Positions 6,933 through 14,065 of a stretch of DNA of 18,451 nt are shown here, one piece after another. Origin of the DNA: an uncultured Collinsella sp. GTDB lineage: Bacteria > Actinomycetota > Coriobacteriia > Coriobacteriales > Coriobacteriaceae. The notes below the pieces were generated by a model. That model made no database searches, was not told where the DNA came from, and worked only from the letters and a program-made list of their open reading frames with translations. How positions within the stretch are numbered: position 1 is the stretch's first letter; each line of letters starts with the position of its first letter. The translations under genes were made by a program, and so were the position numbers. The stretch is from the NCBI GenBank assembly GCA_902494375.1, contig CABUTL010000008.1:1-18451 (forward strand), in the 5' to 3' direction.

Positions 6933-8114
6933 ATGCTATACACCATCTCGGACTTCTCACGGGAATATGAGGGGTCGGTCCGTCTAATCGCCGGCAGCGA
7001 TGGCGTCTCGCGTGCCGTCTCTGGCGTCGGGATCCTCGATTATGAACTCATGCCCGGCCTCAAGAGCAAGTACCAGCGCGTCAACTTCAGCTCAGACGAG
7101 ATCGTCCTCAGCACTTTCCTCTATGCGAAGGACGACCCGTACCTCATCACTGAAGCCGTGAAATACCTCGTCGCCAAGGGAACGAGCGGTCTCATCATCA
7201 AAAACGTCCTGCACATCCCGATTCCCGACCAAGCCATCCGCTACGCCAACGCGCGGCACTACCCGGTCTTTCTCACGACCGACGACTCACTGTTCTTTGA
7301 CAGCGTCATCTATGAGGTCAAACGGCATATCGAGCAGCTCGCGTCCATCGACTTCGCACAGCGCGAGATCGATGCCCTGAGGACAGACGTATCGCCCGAG
7401 TCCATCTGCCGACGCATCCGAAGCCTCAACCCGTCATTTCTGGACGAAGCGGTCGCCCTGTTCGCATCGTTTGCAGATCCCCTCGACCCGCGTACGTTTT
7501 TGCAAATCGAACGTCTCTGTGCAAAATCGACCCTCGCCGGATGCCACAATATGCTGGCACCCTATGACGGAGGTTTGCTATTCGTAGCAACAAGCGACTC
7601 GGAGCAGACGCTCGATGTGGAGCGAATCGTGCAGGCGCTCACGGAGCTCATCGAGGCTAGCGGCATCGATGGCGGAGCGGAAGGGCTCGGCATCAGCGAT
7701 ATTCTGTTTGGAGACGAGGCGGTGGCGCAGGCGATCTCGCAGGCGATTTACGCACAGCGCCTATCTTGTCAACGAGCCGAGGGTCCCGTCCGCTATACGC
7801 AGCTCGGCATCCTGAAAACCGTGATGCCTTTTGCGGAAACCCCGGAGATGCGATCGTTCTCGGAGGCGATTCTCTCGCCGATACGCGAGCACGACAGTGA
7901 GCATGGCAGTGAGCTGGAATCCACGCTCGCCGCATTCATCGAGAACGACCGACGTATCGAGCAAACCGCCAAGCAGACTAACCAGCACCCGAACACGATT
8001 CGATATCGCCTCGATAAGGTGACAGCTCTCACCGGACTGAACTACAAATGTGCCCCGGAGATGGAGCAGCTGTCGCTCGCCTACGCCATCGAACGCGCTC
8101 GCTCGCTTCAGTAA
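6933..8114 (+). CDS. PucR-family transcriptional regulator
   Basis: A 393-aa regulator. The N-terminal PucR ligand-sensing domain spans about residues 3-130 (YTISDFSREYEG... with VLSTFLYAKDDPY and AKGTSGLIIKN), a less conserved middle follows, and the C-terminal PucR-type helix-turn-helix includes HPNTIRYRLDKV (352-363). PucR proteins usually control purine, amino-acid or other nitrogen-compound catabolism and often regulate the neighbouring divergent operon. I chose the third in-frame ATG (6933) because AAGGTG lies 6 nt upstream and the domain begins immediately; ATG codons at 6912 and 6927 are alternatives. It is divergent from the cyclodeaminase-aminotransferase operon, so it is the likely regulator of those two genes. 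Confidence 0.87.
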   Translation: MLYTISDFSREYEGSVRLIAGSDGVSRAVSGVGILDYELMPGLKSKYQRVNFSSDEIVLSTFLYAKDDPYLITEAVKYLVAKGTSGLIIKNVLHIPIPDQAIRYANARHYPVFLTTDDSLFFDSVIYEVKRHIEQLASIDFAQREIDALRTDVSPESICRRIRSLNPSFLDEAVALFASFADPLDPRTFLQIERLCAKSTLAGCHNMLAPYDGGLLFVATSDSEQTLDVERIVQALTELIEASGIDGGAEGLGISDILFGDEAVAQAISQAIYAQRLSCQRAEGPVRYTQLGILKTVMPFAETPEMRSFSEAILSPIREHDSEHGSELESTLAAFIENDRRIEQTAKQTNQHPNTIRYRLDKVTALTGLNYKCAPEMEQLSLAYAIERARSLQ

Positions 8115-8132
8115 GCTCACCCCGCCTTGAGA

Positions 8133-8843
8133 TTAGGAGCGGCGGGCACGGAGCTTTTCGTAGCCTTCGGCGAAGAAGGCGACCGTAGCGGCGTCGGCCT
8201 CGGCGGCGTCCGTCTCGGTTGGGGGGACCACACCGTGCTCGTCGCTCACCAGGAACAAGGCGCCCTTGAGCTGTGCGGGAATATCTACGCGCGCGACCGG
8301 GATGCCCTTGGTCTGGGCCAGCTGCTCAATGAGCGTCGCCGTGCCGCACAGGCACTCGTCCGCTGGCGCCACAAAGGCAAGCTCGCCGTTATCGACGGCG
8401 GCGAGCAGCTCGGGCGCCACGCCGGTCTCGTCGGCCTCGGAGCGGGCCTCGGCGGAGCGGGCACGCAGCGCCTTGGCCGACGTATCGGCTAGCGGCTCGT
8501 ACTCCCCCACCGTCATGGCGGCATTACCGTTGATGTCGATCACCAGCATGAGCACGCCGTCGCGCGCGGTGTAATCGCCCTCGGCAAGCGACCACTCAAC
8601 GTGCTGCTTGGCCCAGCTGAGCATGTTGTGGGTAAGCGGCTCGCCCTGCACCAGGCGCTCGGACAGTGCGCGAATGTGGCGGTTGAGCATGGGCACCTTT
8701 TTATTGGACATGCGCCAACGGCAGACAAGCGCGGGCTTGTCGAGCGTAAACTTCTCGACCGCCTCCTGATTGGCGCAAAAGTCCTCGTACGCACGCTGAT
8801 CCTCGGCATTGCCAAACAGCTCGGCATCATCAATCTGGGGCAT
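8133..8843 (-). CDS. Conserved-looking acidic protein of unknown function
   Basis: A 236-aa soluble protein that I do not recognise. No signal peptide or membrane segment is visible. It is rich in Ala, Glu and Asp, with a helical first half (WRMSNKKVPMLNRHIRALSERL, given here only as residues about 43-64), a probable strand segment DGVLMLVIDINGNAA, and a second half with ELAFVAPADECLCGTATL and GALFLVSDEHGVV, which suggests a two-part alpha/beta fold. The start at 8843 is supported by AAAGG about 7 nt upstream; an upstream ATG at 8867 would add eight residues. It lies downstream of purH but is separated by a terminator, so it probably has its own promoter; TATAAG just after the terminator T run (around 8880) is a possible -10. 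It converges on the PucR gene with an 18-bp gap. Confidence 0.72.
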   Translation of the reverse strand: MPQIDDAELFGNAEDQRAYEDFCANQEAVEKFTLDKPALVCRWRMSNKKVPMLNRHIRALSERLVQGEPLTHNMLSWAKQHVEWSLAEGDYTARDGVLMLVIDINGNAAMTVGEYEPLADTSAKALRARSAEARSEADETGVAPELLAAVDNGELAFVAPADECLCGTATLIEQLAQTKGIPVARVDIPAQLKGALFLVSDEHGVVPPTETDAAEADAATVAFFAEGYEKLRARRS

Positions 8844-8883
8844 GGTTGTACCTTTCGTGTTAGTCATTCCGTCCTCTTATACC

Positions 8884-8919
8884 AAAAAGACGGCCCTCCA
8901 AACGGAGCAGCCGTCTTTT
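8884..8919 (-). terminator. Intrinsic terminator downstream of purH
   Basis: AAAAGACGGC (8885-8894) pairs with GCCGTCTTTT (8910-8919), with an inner CTCC/GGAG stem around a 4-nt loop. Read on the minus strand it ends in TTTTT (8888-8884), 30 bp after the purH stop. Confidence 0.88.
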
Positions 8920-8948
8920 GCAGAGATTATTTTGTCCCAGGGCGGAAC

Positions 8949-10556
8949 TTAGTGACGGAAATGCCTGGCGCCGGTAAAGACCATAGCAATATTGTGCTCG
9001 TTGCAGGCCTGAATGCTCTCGTCATCGCGCTTGGAGCCGCCGGGCTGGATGATGCAGGTCACGCCGTGCGCGGCAAGCACGTCGACGTTGTCGCGGAACG
9101 GGAAGAACGCGTCGCTTGCGCAGGCAAAGCCGCCCTTCTCCACGCCCTCGCGCTCGCAGAAGTCCTCGGCGCGCTCGCAGGCAAGCAGCGCAGAGTCAAC
9201 GCGGTTGGGCTGACCGGGGCCCATGCCAATACCGGCCTTGCCCTTGGAGACCAGGATGGCGTTGGACTTGACGCCCTTGCAGACCTTCCAGGCAAACTCA
9301 AGCTCGGCCATCTCGGCGTCGGTGGGCTTGCGGTCGGTGGGGAACGTAAAGGTCGCGGGATCCTCGGTCACGTGGTCGACCTCCTGCACCAGCATGCCGC
9401 CGTCGACGGAGCGCAGCTCCACCTGGGCGCCGTGGTCCACGCCGCCGGTGGCCAGCACGCGCAGGTTGGGACGCTTAGCCATGCGCTCGAGTGCCTCGGC
9501 AGTGTAGCTCGGGGCGATGATAACCTCGACGAACTGCTTGTTCTGATCGGCAAAGTGCTCAACCAGATCAAAGGGAACCTCGCGGTTGCAGGCGATGATG
9601 CCGCCGAAGGCGCTCTTGGGATCGCAGGCAAAAGCGCGGTCGTAGGCAGCCGTGATGTCCTCGGCAACGGCGGAACCGCAGGGGTTCTGGTGCTTGAGGA
9701 TTACGCAGGCCGGCTCGTCGAACTCGCGGACCAGGTTCCAAGCGGCGTCGGCATCCAGATAGTTGTTGTAGCTGAGCGGCTTGCCCTGGATCTGCTTGGA
9801 GCCCACGAGCGGGAACTGCGAACTCGCGGTGTTCTCGCAGCCCTCGGCAAAGCGATAGACTGTGGCTTTCTGCTGAGGATTCTCGCCATAGCGCAGGTCG
9901 TCGACCTTCTCCAGCGAGATCTCGAGCTTGGCAGAGGTGTCCGCCACGTCGCTTGCCTGGGCGGCAAGCCAACGGGAGATAGCCGTGTCGTAGGCGGCGG
10001 TGGTCTGGTAGACCTTCACCTGCAGGCGACGACGGGTGGAAAGCGTGGTGCAGCCACCGGTCTCGTGCATCTCGGCCAGGACGGCATCATAGTCGGCCGG
10101 GTCGGAAATGACGGTAACGCTCGTGGCGTTCTTGGCGGCAGAGCGCAGCATGGAGGGGCCACCGATGTCGATGTGCTCGATGGCGTCCGCGAAGGTGACC
10201 TCAGGGTTGGCGACGGTCTTCTCGAACTCGTACAGGTTGACGACGACCAGGTCGATCAGCTTAATGCCGTGCTGAGCCGCCTCCTGCATGTGCTGCTCGG
10301 AATCGCGGCGGGCCAGCAGCGCGCCATGAACCTTGGGGTGCAGGGTCTTAACGCGGCCGTCCATCATCTCGGGATAGCCCGTGAACTCCTCGATGGGGGT
10401 TACGGGAATGCCCGCGTCCTCGATGGCACGAGCCGTGCCGCCCGTAGAGATGATCTCGACGCCAAAGTCGTCAACCAGCGTCCGTGCGAAATCGACGACG
10501 CCCGTCTTATCGGTAACCGAGATCAACGCGCGTGCGATCTTCACATCAGATCCCAT
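8949..10556 (-). CDS. purH: Bifunctional AICAR formyltransferase/IMP cyclohydrolase PurH
   Basis: A full-length 535-aa cytoplasmic enzyme that carries out the last two steps of de novo purine synthesis: formylation of AICAR with 10-formyl-THF, and closure of FAICAR to IMP. The N-terminal MGS-like cyclohydrolase domain shows [10 protein letters not shown] (10-19), [10 protein letters not shown] (35-44) and [20 protein letters not shown] (65-84). The formyltransferase domain shows [12 protein letters not shown] with the catalytic Lys-His pair, [16 protein letters not shown] and the C-terminal FTGARHFRH. The ATG is preceded by CAGGAGG. It stands alone, closed by a strong terminator, rather than inside a large pur operon. 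Confidence 0.97.
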   Translation of the reverse strand: MGSDVKIARALISVTDKTGVVDFARTLVDDFGVEIISTGGTARAIEDAGIPVTPIEEFTGYPEMMDGRVKTLHPKVHGALLARRDSEQHMQEAAQHGIKLIDLVVVNLYEFEKTVANPEVTFADAIEHIDIGGPSMLRSAAKNATSVTVISDPADYDAVLAEMHETGGCTTLSTRRRLQVKVYQTTAAYDTAISRWLAAQASDVADTSAKLEISLEKVDDLRYGENPQQKATVYRFAEGCENTASSQFPLVGSKQIQGKPLSYNNYLDADAAWNLVREFDEPACVILKHQNPCGSAVAEDITAAYDRAFACDPKSAFGGIIACNREVPFDLVEHFADQNKQFVEVIIAPSYTAEALERMAKRPNLRVLATGGVDHGAQVELRSVDGGMLVQEVDHVTEDPATFTFPTDRKPTDAEMAELEFAWKVCKGVKSNAILVSKGKAGIGMGPGQPNRVDSALLACERAEDFCEREGVEKGGFACASDAFFPFRDNVDVLAAHGVTCIIQPGGSKRDDESIQACNEHNIAMVFTGARHFRH

Positions 10557-10833
10557 GCAGTCCTCCTGTCTGGTACGCCGCCGTGCTCTGTGAGTCGGTG
10601 ATACGTCGATCTGCAGCGCTCGCGCAGCGGCATTGAAAATACTGATTTAATGTAGCGCATCGAGCGCATCGATGCACCCCGCAACGGGCGCATGTGCAGA
10701 AAAAGTTTGCGAGCGGAGGGGATGGGCATGGCACCGGGCACGGTGAGTTCATGGAACACAGGGGCACCATAATTAGATGCCAATGGCGTGGTAGAACTGT
10801 GCTCGATATGCATCCGCAAAAGAAAGAGGCACC
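10557..10833. other. Divergent intergenic region between purH and the acetyltransferase gene
   Basis: 277 bp that must carry the promoters of both flanking genes. It contains a tandem GCGCATCGA GCGCATCGA (around 10656-10673) and a CATAAT hexamer near 10766 on the plus strand, but I see no convincing -35/-10 pair on either strand and no recognisable riboswitch. Confidence 0.5.
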
Positions 10834-11475
10834 ATGGTCTCGCGGGTTCTCTACCGACCGTTTGATACCGAAGACTTCGACGCCATCGCGCTGATTCTGC
10901 AGCAGCTTTGGCATAACAATTCGGATAACGATGAGTACAACCGCCTTGAGGCCGCGTGCGACCTCGCCTATTGCCTTTCGTCGTCGACGTTTTCACAGGT
11001 TGCCGTAATCGACGGTCAGGCGCGTGGCATTTCGCTCGCGCGTGCGGGACAGAGCTCCGGCACCACTATCAACGAGCATTGGATGGATACCGAACGCGCG
11101 CTGCTATCGCAGATGCGTGAGCTAGAGCCCGATGCGTGCGCCGAGTATCTCTCGTTTGTGCGCGCAACCATCCGAACCAACAACCGCCTGCTCGAGAGCA
11201 GCCCGTTGCCGCACGACAACGAGGTCACGCTGCTTGCCGTGGATCGCGATGTCCATGGCCTGGGCGTTGGCACGGTTCTGCTCGATGCCGCCGTCTCGCA
11301 CCTGTCCTCGCTTGGAGCGACGAGGGCGCACCTGTACACCGACTCCAACTGCTCGTGGAAGTTCTACGAGCTGCACGGCTTTAAGCGCACGGCCACGCAC
11401 CGCGCCAACCGCGAAGAGCGCCGTCACGACATGCCGCGCGAAAGCTTCCTCTACGAACTCGACCTAACAGCCTAA
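10834..11475 (+). CDS. GNAT-family N-acetyltransferase
   Basis: A 213-aa soluble acetyl-CoA-dependent acetyltransferase. The acetyl-CoA binding motif A is clear: a strand EVTLLAVDRD followed by VHGLGVGTVLLDAA (matching Q/RxxGxG/A with His-Gly-Leu-Gly-Val-Gly), then the motif B region AHLYTDSNCSWKFYELHGF, where Asn/Trp/Tyr positions match GNAT proteins. The first 75 or so residues (YRPFDTEDFDAIALIL...) are the usual first strand and helices. Length is a little above the 150-190 typical of simple GNATs because of a helical insertion around residues 85-125. The substrate is unknown. The ATG has GAGG 4 nt upstream. It converges with the DUF2207 gene. Confidence 0.88.
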   Translation: MVSRVLYRPFDTEDFDAIALILQQLWHNNSDNDEYNRLEAACDLAYCLSSSTFSQVAVIDGQARGISLARAGQSSGTTINEHWMDTERALLSQMRELEPDACAEYLSFVRATIRTNNRLLESSPLPHDNEVTLLAVDRDVHGLGVGTVLLDAAVSHLSSLGATRAHLYTDSNCSWKFYELHGFKRTATHRANREERRHDMPRESFLYELDLTA

Positions 11476-11490
11476 ACCCGGCAGCCATAC

Positions 11491-11532
11491 CTAGTCATTT
11501 AGGAACGTCCCCAGTGACTAGTCGTTGGGGAC
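11491..11532. repeat. Dispersed structured repeat, left copy (minus orientation)
   Basis: Contains CTAGTCA (11491-11497) and TGACTAG (11515-11521) as an inverted pair, plus an overlapping pair GTCCCCA (11507-11513) and TGGGGAC (11526-11532). Reading minus, 11501-11514 is CTGGGGACGTTCCT, identical to 13678-13691 on the plus strand. Its composition is unlike neighbouring coding DNA and looks like a REP-type or element-derived intergenic repeat. Confidence 0.6.
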
Positions 11533-11552
11533 AGTCTTCGTAGGTAGCGCAT

Positions 11553-11604
11553 AAAAATGGGATGGATCCGTCGGCAGTCGCCGGAGAAGATCCATCCCAA
11601 AAAT
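11553..11604. terminator. Bidirectional terminator between the acetyltransferase and DUF2207 genes
   Basis: TGGGATGGATC (11558-11568) pairs perfectly with GATCCATCCCA (11589-11599), with a small inner CGGC/GCCG stem. On the minus strand it is followed by TTTTTAT, serving the DUF2207 gene 10 bp away; on the plus strand it is flanked by an A-rich side and a weaker tail. Confidence 0.82.
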
Positions 11605-11613
11605 CAGAACTCG

Positions 11614-13557
11614 CTAGAACGTTCCGCCGCCGCCTCCGCCGACGCCGCCGCCTCCGCCGCCCGAGAAGCCGCCGCCTCCGCCGCCGCCCGAGCTGTCGGA
11701 GCTCGACGCCAGCTCACGGATGCTCTCGTGATACACGTCATCGAACGAATCGAGCGGAGACTCGATACCGTAATGATGGTAGTACCACCAGTAGCAGGGA
11801 TAATTGTCATAGAAGCCGTCGGCCTCGCGCACCTCGGGCGGCACGGCCTCGGCAAGCTGACGCAGCACTTCCTTGGAAACACCCAGGGCAACGCCCATCA
11901 CCAGCAGCTTGTTCCACAGCACCAGATCGCCGGGGACGGCTTCCTTTAGACGCGTGAAGTCCTCGAGCCAATGCTTAAGTGCCTTGCAGCGAGCCGCCAC
12001 CTCGGCGCCCTCCGGCGTAAAGCGGCGGAACGTAAGGCCCACGCCGATACCCACCAGCACAATCGGCACCGAGATAACCGCGGCGGTAATGTTCGCCTGT
12101 GCGCCATCGGTAAAGAAAATGGATCCCACGGGAACAAAGGCAATCAGGATACCAAGAACCAGGCAAAACACCATTGCAACAATGCCGTCCGAGGCAACGT
12201 ACTCGCTATCGGCCAGCTTGCCCTTAACGGTGTTCTGATAGTCCTCGAGCTTATCACCCACGGGTGTAGCGTGCTGCTTGACGTAGTGCTGCAGCTCGTC
12301 GAACGTGCGCGAACGGTCACCGTTCTCGTCAGGCTTAGCACCGGCAAAGAAGACCTTGAGCACCATGTGGTCAATGCCCTTGGCCGACTTCCAGCCCGCA
12401 TCACTCACCGTCACGCGATACGTCTGCTCTTCTTTTTCACGCCCCAACAGACCCTTCTTGGCCTTGGTCACGGTCGCCTGCTCCAGCTTGATCACACGGT
12501 CGTCAGTGAGCTTCATGAGCGTGGCGATATATGCCTGGTCGGGCACCTCGTTCCAGCTCATGAGGGCCGAAAGCACGGCGGGATGGTCGGCCGAGGGCAC
12601 GTCGCGGAAATATTCGTCCTGGAAAAGCGGCTTGGGCTTGCGGCGGCGCAGCTTGAGCACAACGATTATGCCGGTAAAGACCACCGCTGCGACAACACTT
12701 AGCACGGCAAGCGCATTGGCAATCATGCGAGCATGAGCGCGGCGGGCGTTAGCTTCGTCAGCCCATTCTTTCTCTTCGCTCAGAATCGTTGACATGCGCT
12801 CTTCGCCCGAGGCGGCAAGCTGCGGCACCCAGTCGCTGGGGAAGGCGATGCGCGCCTCGGCGAATTCGCCCTGATGCACGCAGGGAATGGTATAGGTGAC
12901 CATGGGCTCGTCCTCATCGAGTGACACGTCGCCCGTCAGCGGGCCGTGGCCCCATGCGCGGAAGTTATCGCCCTTGACGGCCGCCGTCCCGGCAGCGGCA
13001 TTTGCGAAGCGCACTTCCATCTCGACGTCATCGGAATCCGCAGACCAGCCGTCGCCCACGAACTTCCAATAGAGCTCGGCAGTATCGGCCCAGTTCATGA
13101 CCGCACCGGTCATGGTATAGCTCACGTAATAGGTCGCGCTGTCGCCGCTCTCGTGAGGGCTGAATACCTTAATCTTTACGCCGTCACCGCTCTGCCCAAC
13201 CGTATAGGCGCCAGAGTCACCCTTGTTCGCGCTATCCACTTTGTTAAACGCGGTGTCCTCTTCCTCGACACTCAGCACGTCGACGCCCGCCGTGCCGCCC
13301 TGCTGGTTGGTACCCGTATTGATCTCCCAAAACACGCCGTTGATGTCGTCATCGAAATCAAACTGGCGTCCCTCGACAACGGTCAGCGATCCATCGGCCT
13401 CAACCGTGGCACCGATATAGGTTTGGGTCATGGAATAACCGTCGGCGTGTGCAGCGGCGGGCAGTAGCAGCAATGCAAGCGCGACGAGTGCGCAGACGGA
13501 AGCAAATCGCGCAAACAGGCGGCGCTGCCGACAGGTTTTGGCAACGGGGGCGTTCAT
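11614..13557 (-). CDS. DUF2207 domain membrane protein with poly-glycine C-terminus
   Basis: A 647-aa exported membrane protein of unknown function. Residues 1-38 are a signal peptide (RRLFARF, hydrophobic core, AAAHA cleavage site). An extracytoplasmic beta-rich domain follows (about 40-275, with IGATVEADGSLTVVEGRQFDF typical of DUF2207). Membrane segments are at about 279-302, 459-481 and 489-509, with RRRKPKP after the first, so a large loop (about 303-458) is cytoplasmic. Near the C-terminus is an aromatic patch NYPCYWWYYHHYG (585-597), then a tail of mostly glycine (624-645) ending in TF. I start at 13557 because AAAGGA lies upstream and the signal peptide then has normal length; the frame is open to 13626. 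Glycine-rich tails are common in DUF2207 proteins. Single gene. Confidence 0.9.
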   Translation of the reverse strand: MNAPVAKTCRQRRLFARFASVCALVALALLLLPAAAHADGYSMTQTYIGATVEADGSLTVVEGRQFDFDDDINGVFWEINTGTNQQGGTAGVDVLSVEEEDTAFNKVDSANKGDSGAYTVGQSGDGVKIKVFSPHESGDSATYYVSYTMTGAVMNWADTAELYWKFVGDGWSADSDDVEMEVRFANAAAGTAAVKGDNFRAWGHGPLTGDVSLDEDEPMVTYTIPCVHQGEFAEARIAFPSDWVPQLAASGEERMSTILSEEKEWADEANARRAHARMIANALAVLSVVAAVVFTGIIVVLKLRRRKPKPLFQDEYFRDVPSADHPAVLSALMSWNEVPDQAYIATLMKLTDDRVIKLEQATVTKAKKGLLGREKEEQTYRVTVSDAGWKSAKGIDHMVLKVFFAGAKPDENGDRSRTFDELQHYVKQHATPVGDKLEDYQNTVKGKLADSEYVASDGIVAMVFCLVLGILIAFVPVGSIFFTDGAQANITAAVISVPIVLVGIGVGLTFRRFTPEGAEVAARCKALKHWLEDFTRLKEAVPGDLVLWNKLLVMGVALGVSKEVLRQLAEAVPPEVREADGFYDNYPCYWWYYHHYGIESPLDSFDDVYHESIRELASSSDSSGGGGGGGFSGGGGGGVGGGGGGTF

Positions 13558-13677
13558 AGGCACATCCTTTGTCTGTGATACCAGCAACGCCATTGTCCCA
13601 CGTTTACGGGCGCACATGACGAACATCTAGGCCAGCGGAGTATCAAACGGGACGAAAGTCACGCCCGCGGCCGGCAC

Positions 13678-13720
13678 CTGGGGACGTTCCTTATCTGCCG
13701 GCAATCTGGGACACTCCTTG
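13678..13720. repeat. Dispersed structured repeat, right copy (plus orientation)
   Basis: Starts with CTGGGGACGTTCCT (13678-13691), identical to the reverse complement of 11501-11514. It continues with TATCTGCCGG and then CTGGGACACTCCTTG, a degenerate second half of the same GGGAC-TTCC theme. Together with the left copy it brackets the DUF2207 gene in inverted orientation. Confidence 0.6.
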
Positions 13721-13834
13721 GCATGGCCTGCGCCAGCAATAGACACCACTTCACAGCTCTGTCACAGGTGTAGCGGCTTTGTGTGGGTGCGGCACGCGCT
13801 GATTGAGCCGCCAGCCGAGGGGCATAAAGCAGTT

Positions 13835-13934
13835 GAGCGAAAACGGTTTGCCCCTTTGCCGTTCGCTCGAGGATCATGTCCCCCTTTTCCGCGGAAACCC
13901 CGGCAGTTGCGAAGAGCTGCCGGGGTTTCTGTCG
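13835..13934 (+). ncRNA. Candidate structured small RNA ending in a terminator-like hairpin
   Basis: A first hairpin of GAGCGAAAACGG (13835-13846) with CCGTTCGCTC (13859-13868), AA bulge and a C-containing loop TTTGCCCCTTTG, is joined by a pyrimidine linker with CCCCCTTTTCC (13880-13890) to a 13-bp perfect hairpin GAAACCCCGGCAG (13894-13906) / CTGCCGGGGTTTC (13917-13929), followed by TGTCGTTTGT. A CATAAA hexamer at 13823-13828 could be a -10 box, with only a poor -35. No known RNA family is recognised. The second hairpin could also be simply a terminator. Confidence 0.35.
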
Positions 13935-13939
13935 TTTGT
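13894..13939 (+). terminator. Strong terminator-like hairpin
   Basis: Perfect 13-bp GC-rich stem with a 10-nt loop (13894-13929) and a moderately T-rich plus-strand tail. No plus-strand protein gene lies upstream within 2.4 kb, which is why a small RNA is suspected. On the minus strand the stem is followed by a purine-rich stretch, not T residues. Confidence 0.55.
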
Positions 13940-14052
13940 GAGGCTAAGTCGGTACGCAGCGATCGAGACCTTGAGCCGCAAACCCACCGTGCGCAATGCG
14001 CACCGCCGCCAACTTGTGAGCGCGGCAACGCCTTCCCTGCCAAGCCCCGCGC

Positions 14053-14058
14053 TATACT
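14053..14058 (+). promoter_or_regulatory. gluQ -10 box implying a leaderless transcript
   Basis: TATACT (14053-14058) is separated by only 7 nt from the gluQ ATG (14066), so transcription should begin at or within a base or two of the start codon. No purine-rich ribosome binding site is present in the 15 nt before the ATG. The -35 region (around 14030) matches the consensus poorly. Confidence 0.55.
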
Positions 14059-14065
14059 CGTCCGC

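Larger units (their letters stand above)
13558..14065. other. 508-bp gene-free region between DUF2207 and gluQ genes
   Basis: I see no credible protein gene here. It holds the upstream region of the DUF2207 gene, the right copy of the dispersed 14-mer repeat, several hairpin-forming stretches between about 13773 and 13930, and the gluQ promoter at its right end. The open frames that cross it lack ribosome binding sites and run through the hairpins. Confidence 0.6.

Noticed and set aside
8121-8146. CCCGCC/GGCGGG inverted repeat between the PucR gene and its convergent neighbour
   Set aside because: Only 6 bp with a 14-nt loop, no T run, and it overlaps the end of a coding region; not a convincing terminator.
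8601-10601. A 666-codon open frame on the plus strand opposite purH and its neighbour
   Set aside because: It lies antisense to an unmistakable purH gene; high GC codon use leaves the complementary frame open. It has no domain and no ribosome binding site. The same holds for long frames opposite the two-component genes (3046-4380), opposite the aminotransferase/cyclodeaminase genes (4763-6031) and opposite uppP (725-1729).
13659-13877. A 72-codon minus-strand open frame in the gene-free gap
   Set aside because: It has a partly G-rich sequence before its ATG, but the product has no coherent composition and the frame runs through the inverted-repeat and hairpin region.
13760-13890. Resemblance to a cyclic-di-GMP riboswitch on the minus strand (GGGCAAACC string)
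   Set aside because: Only this short string matches; the following conserved GACGCAAAGCC block and the expected stems are missing, and it is far from the DUF2207 start codon.
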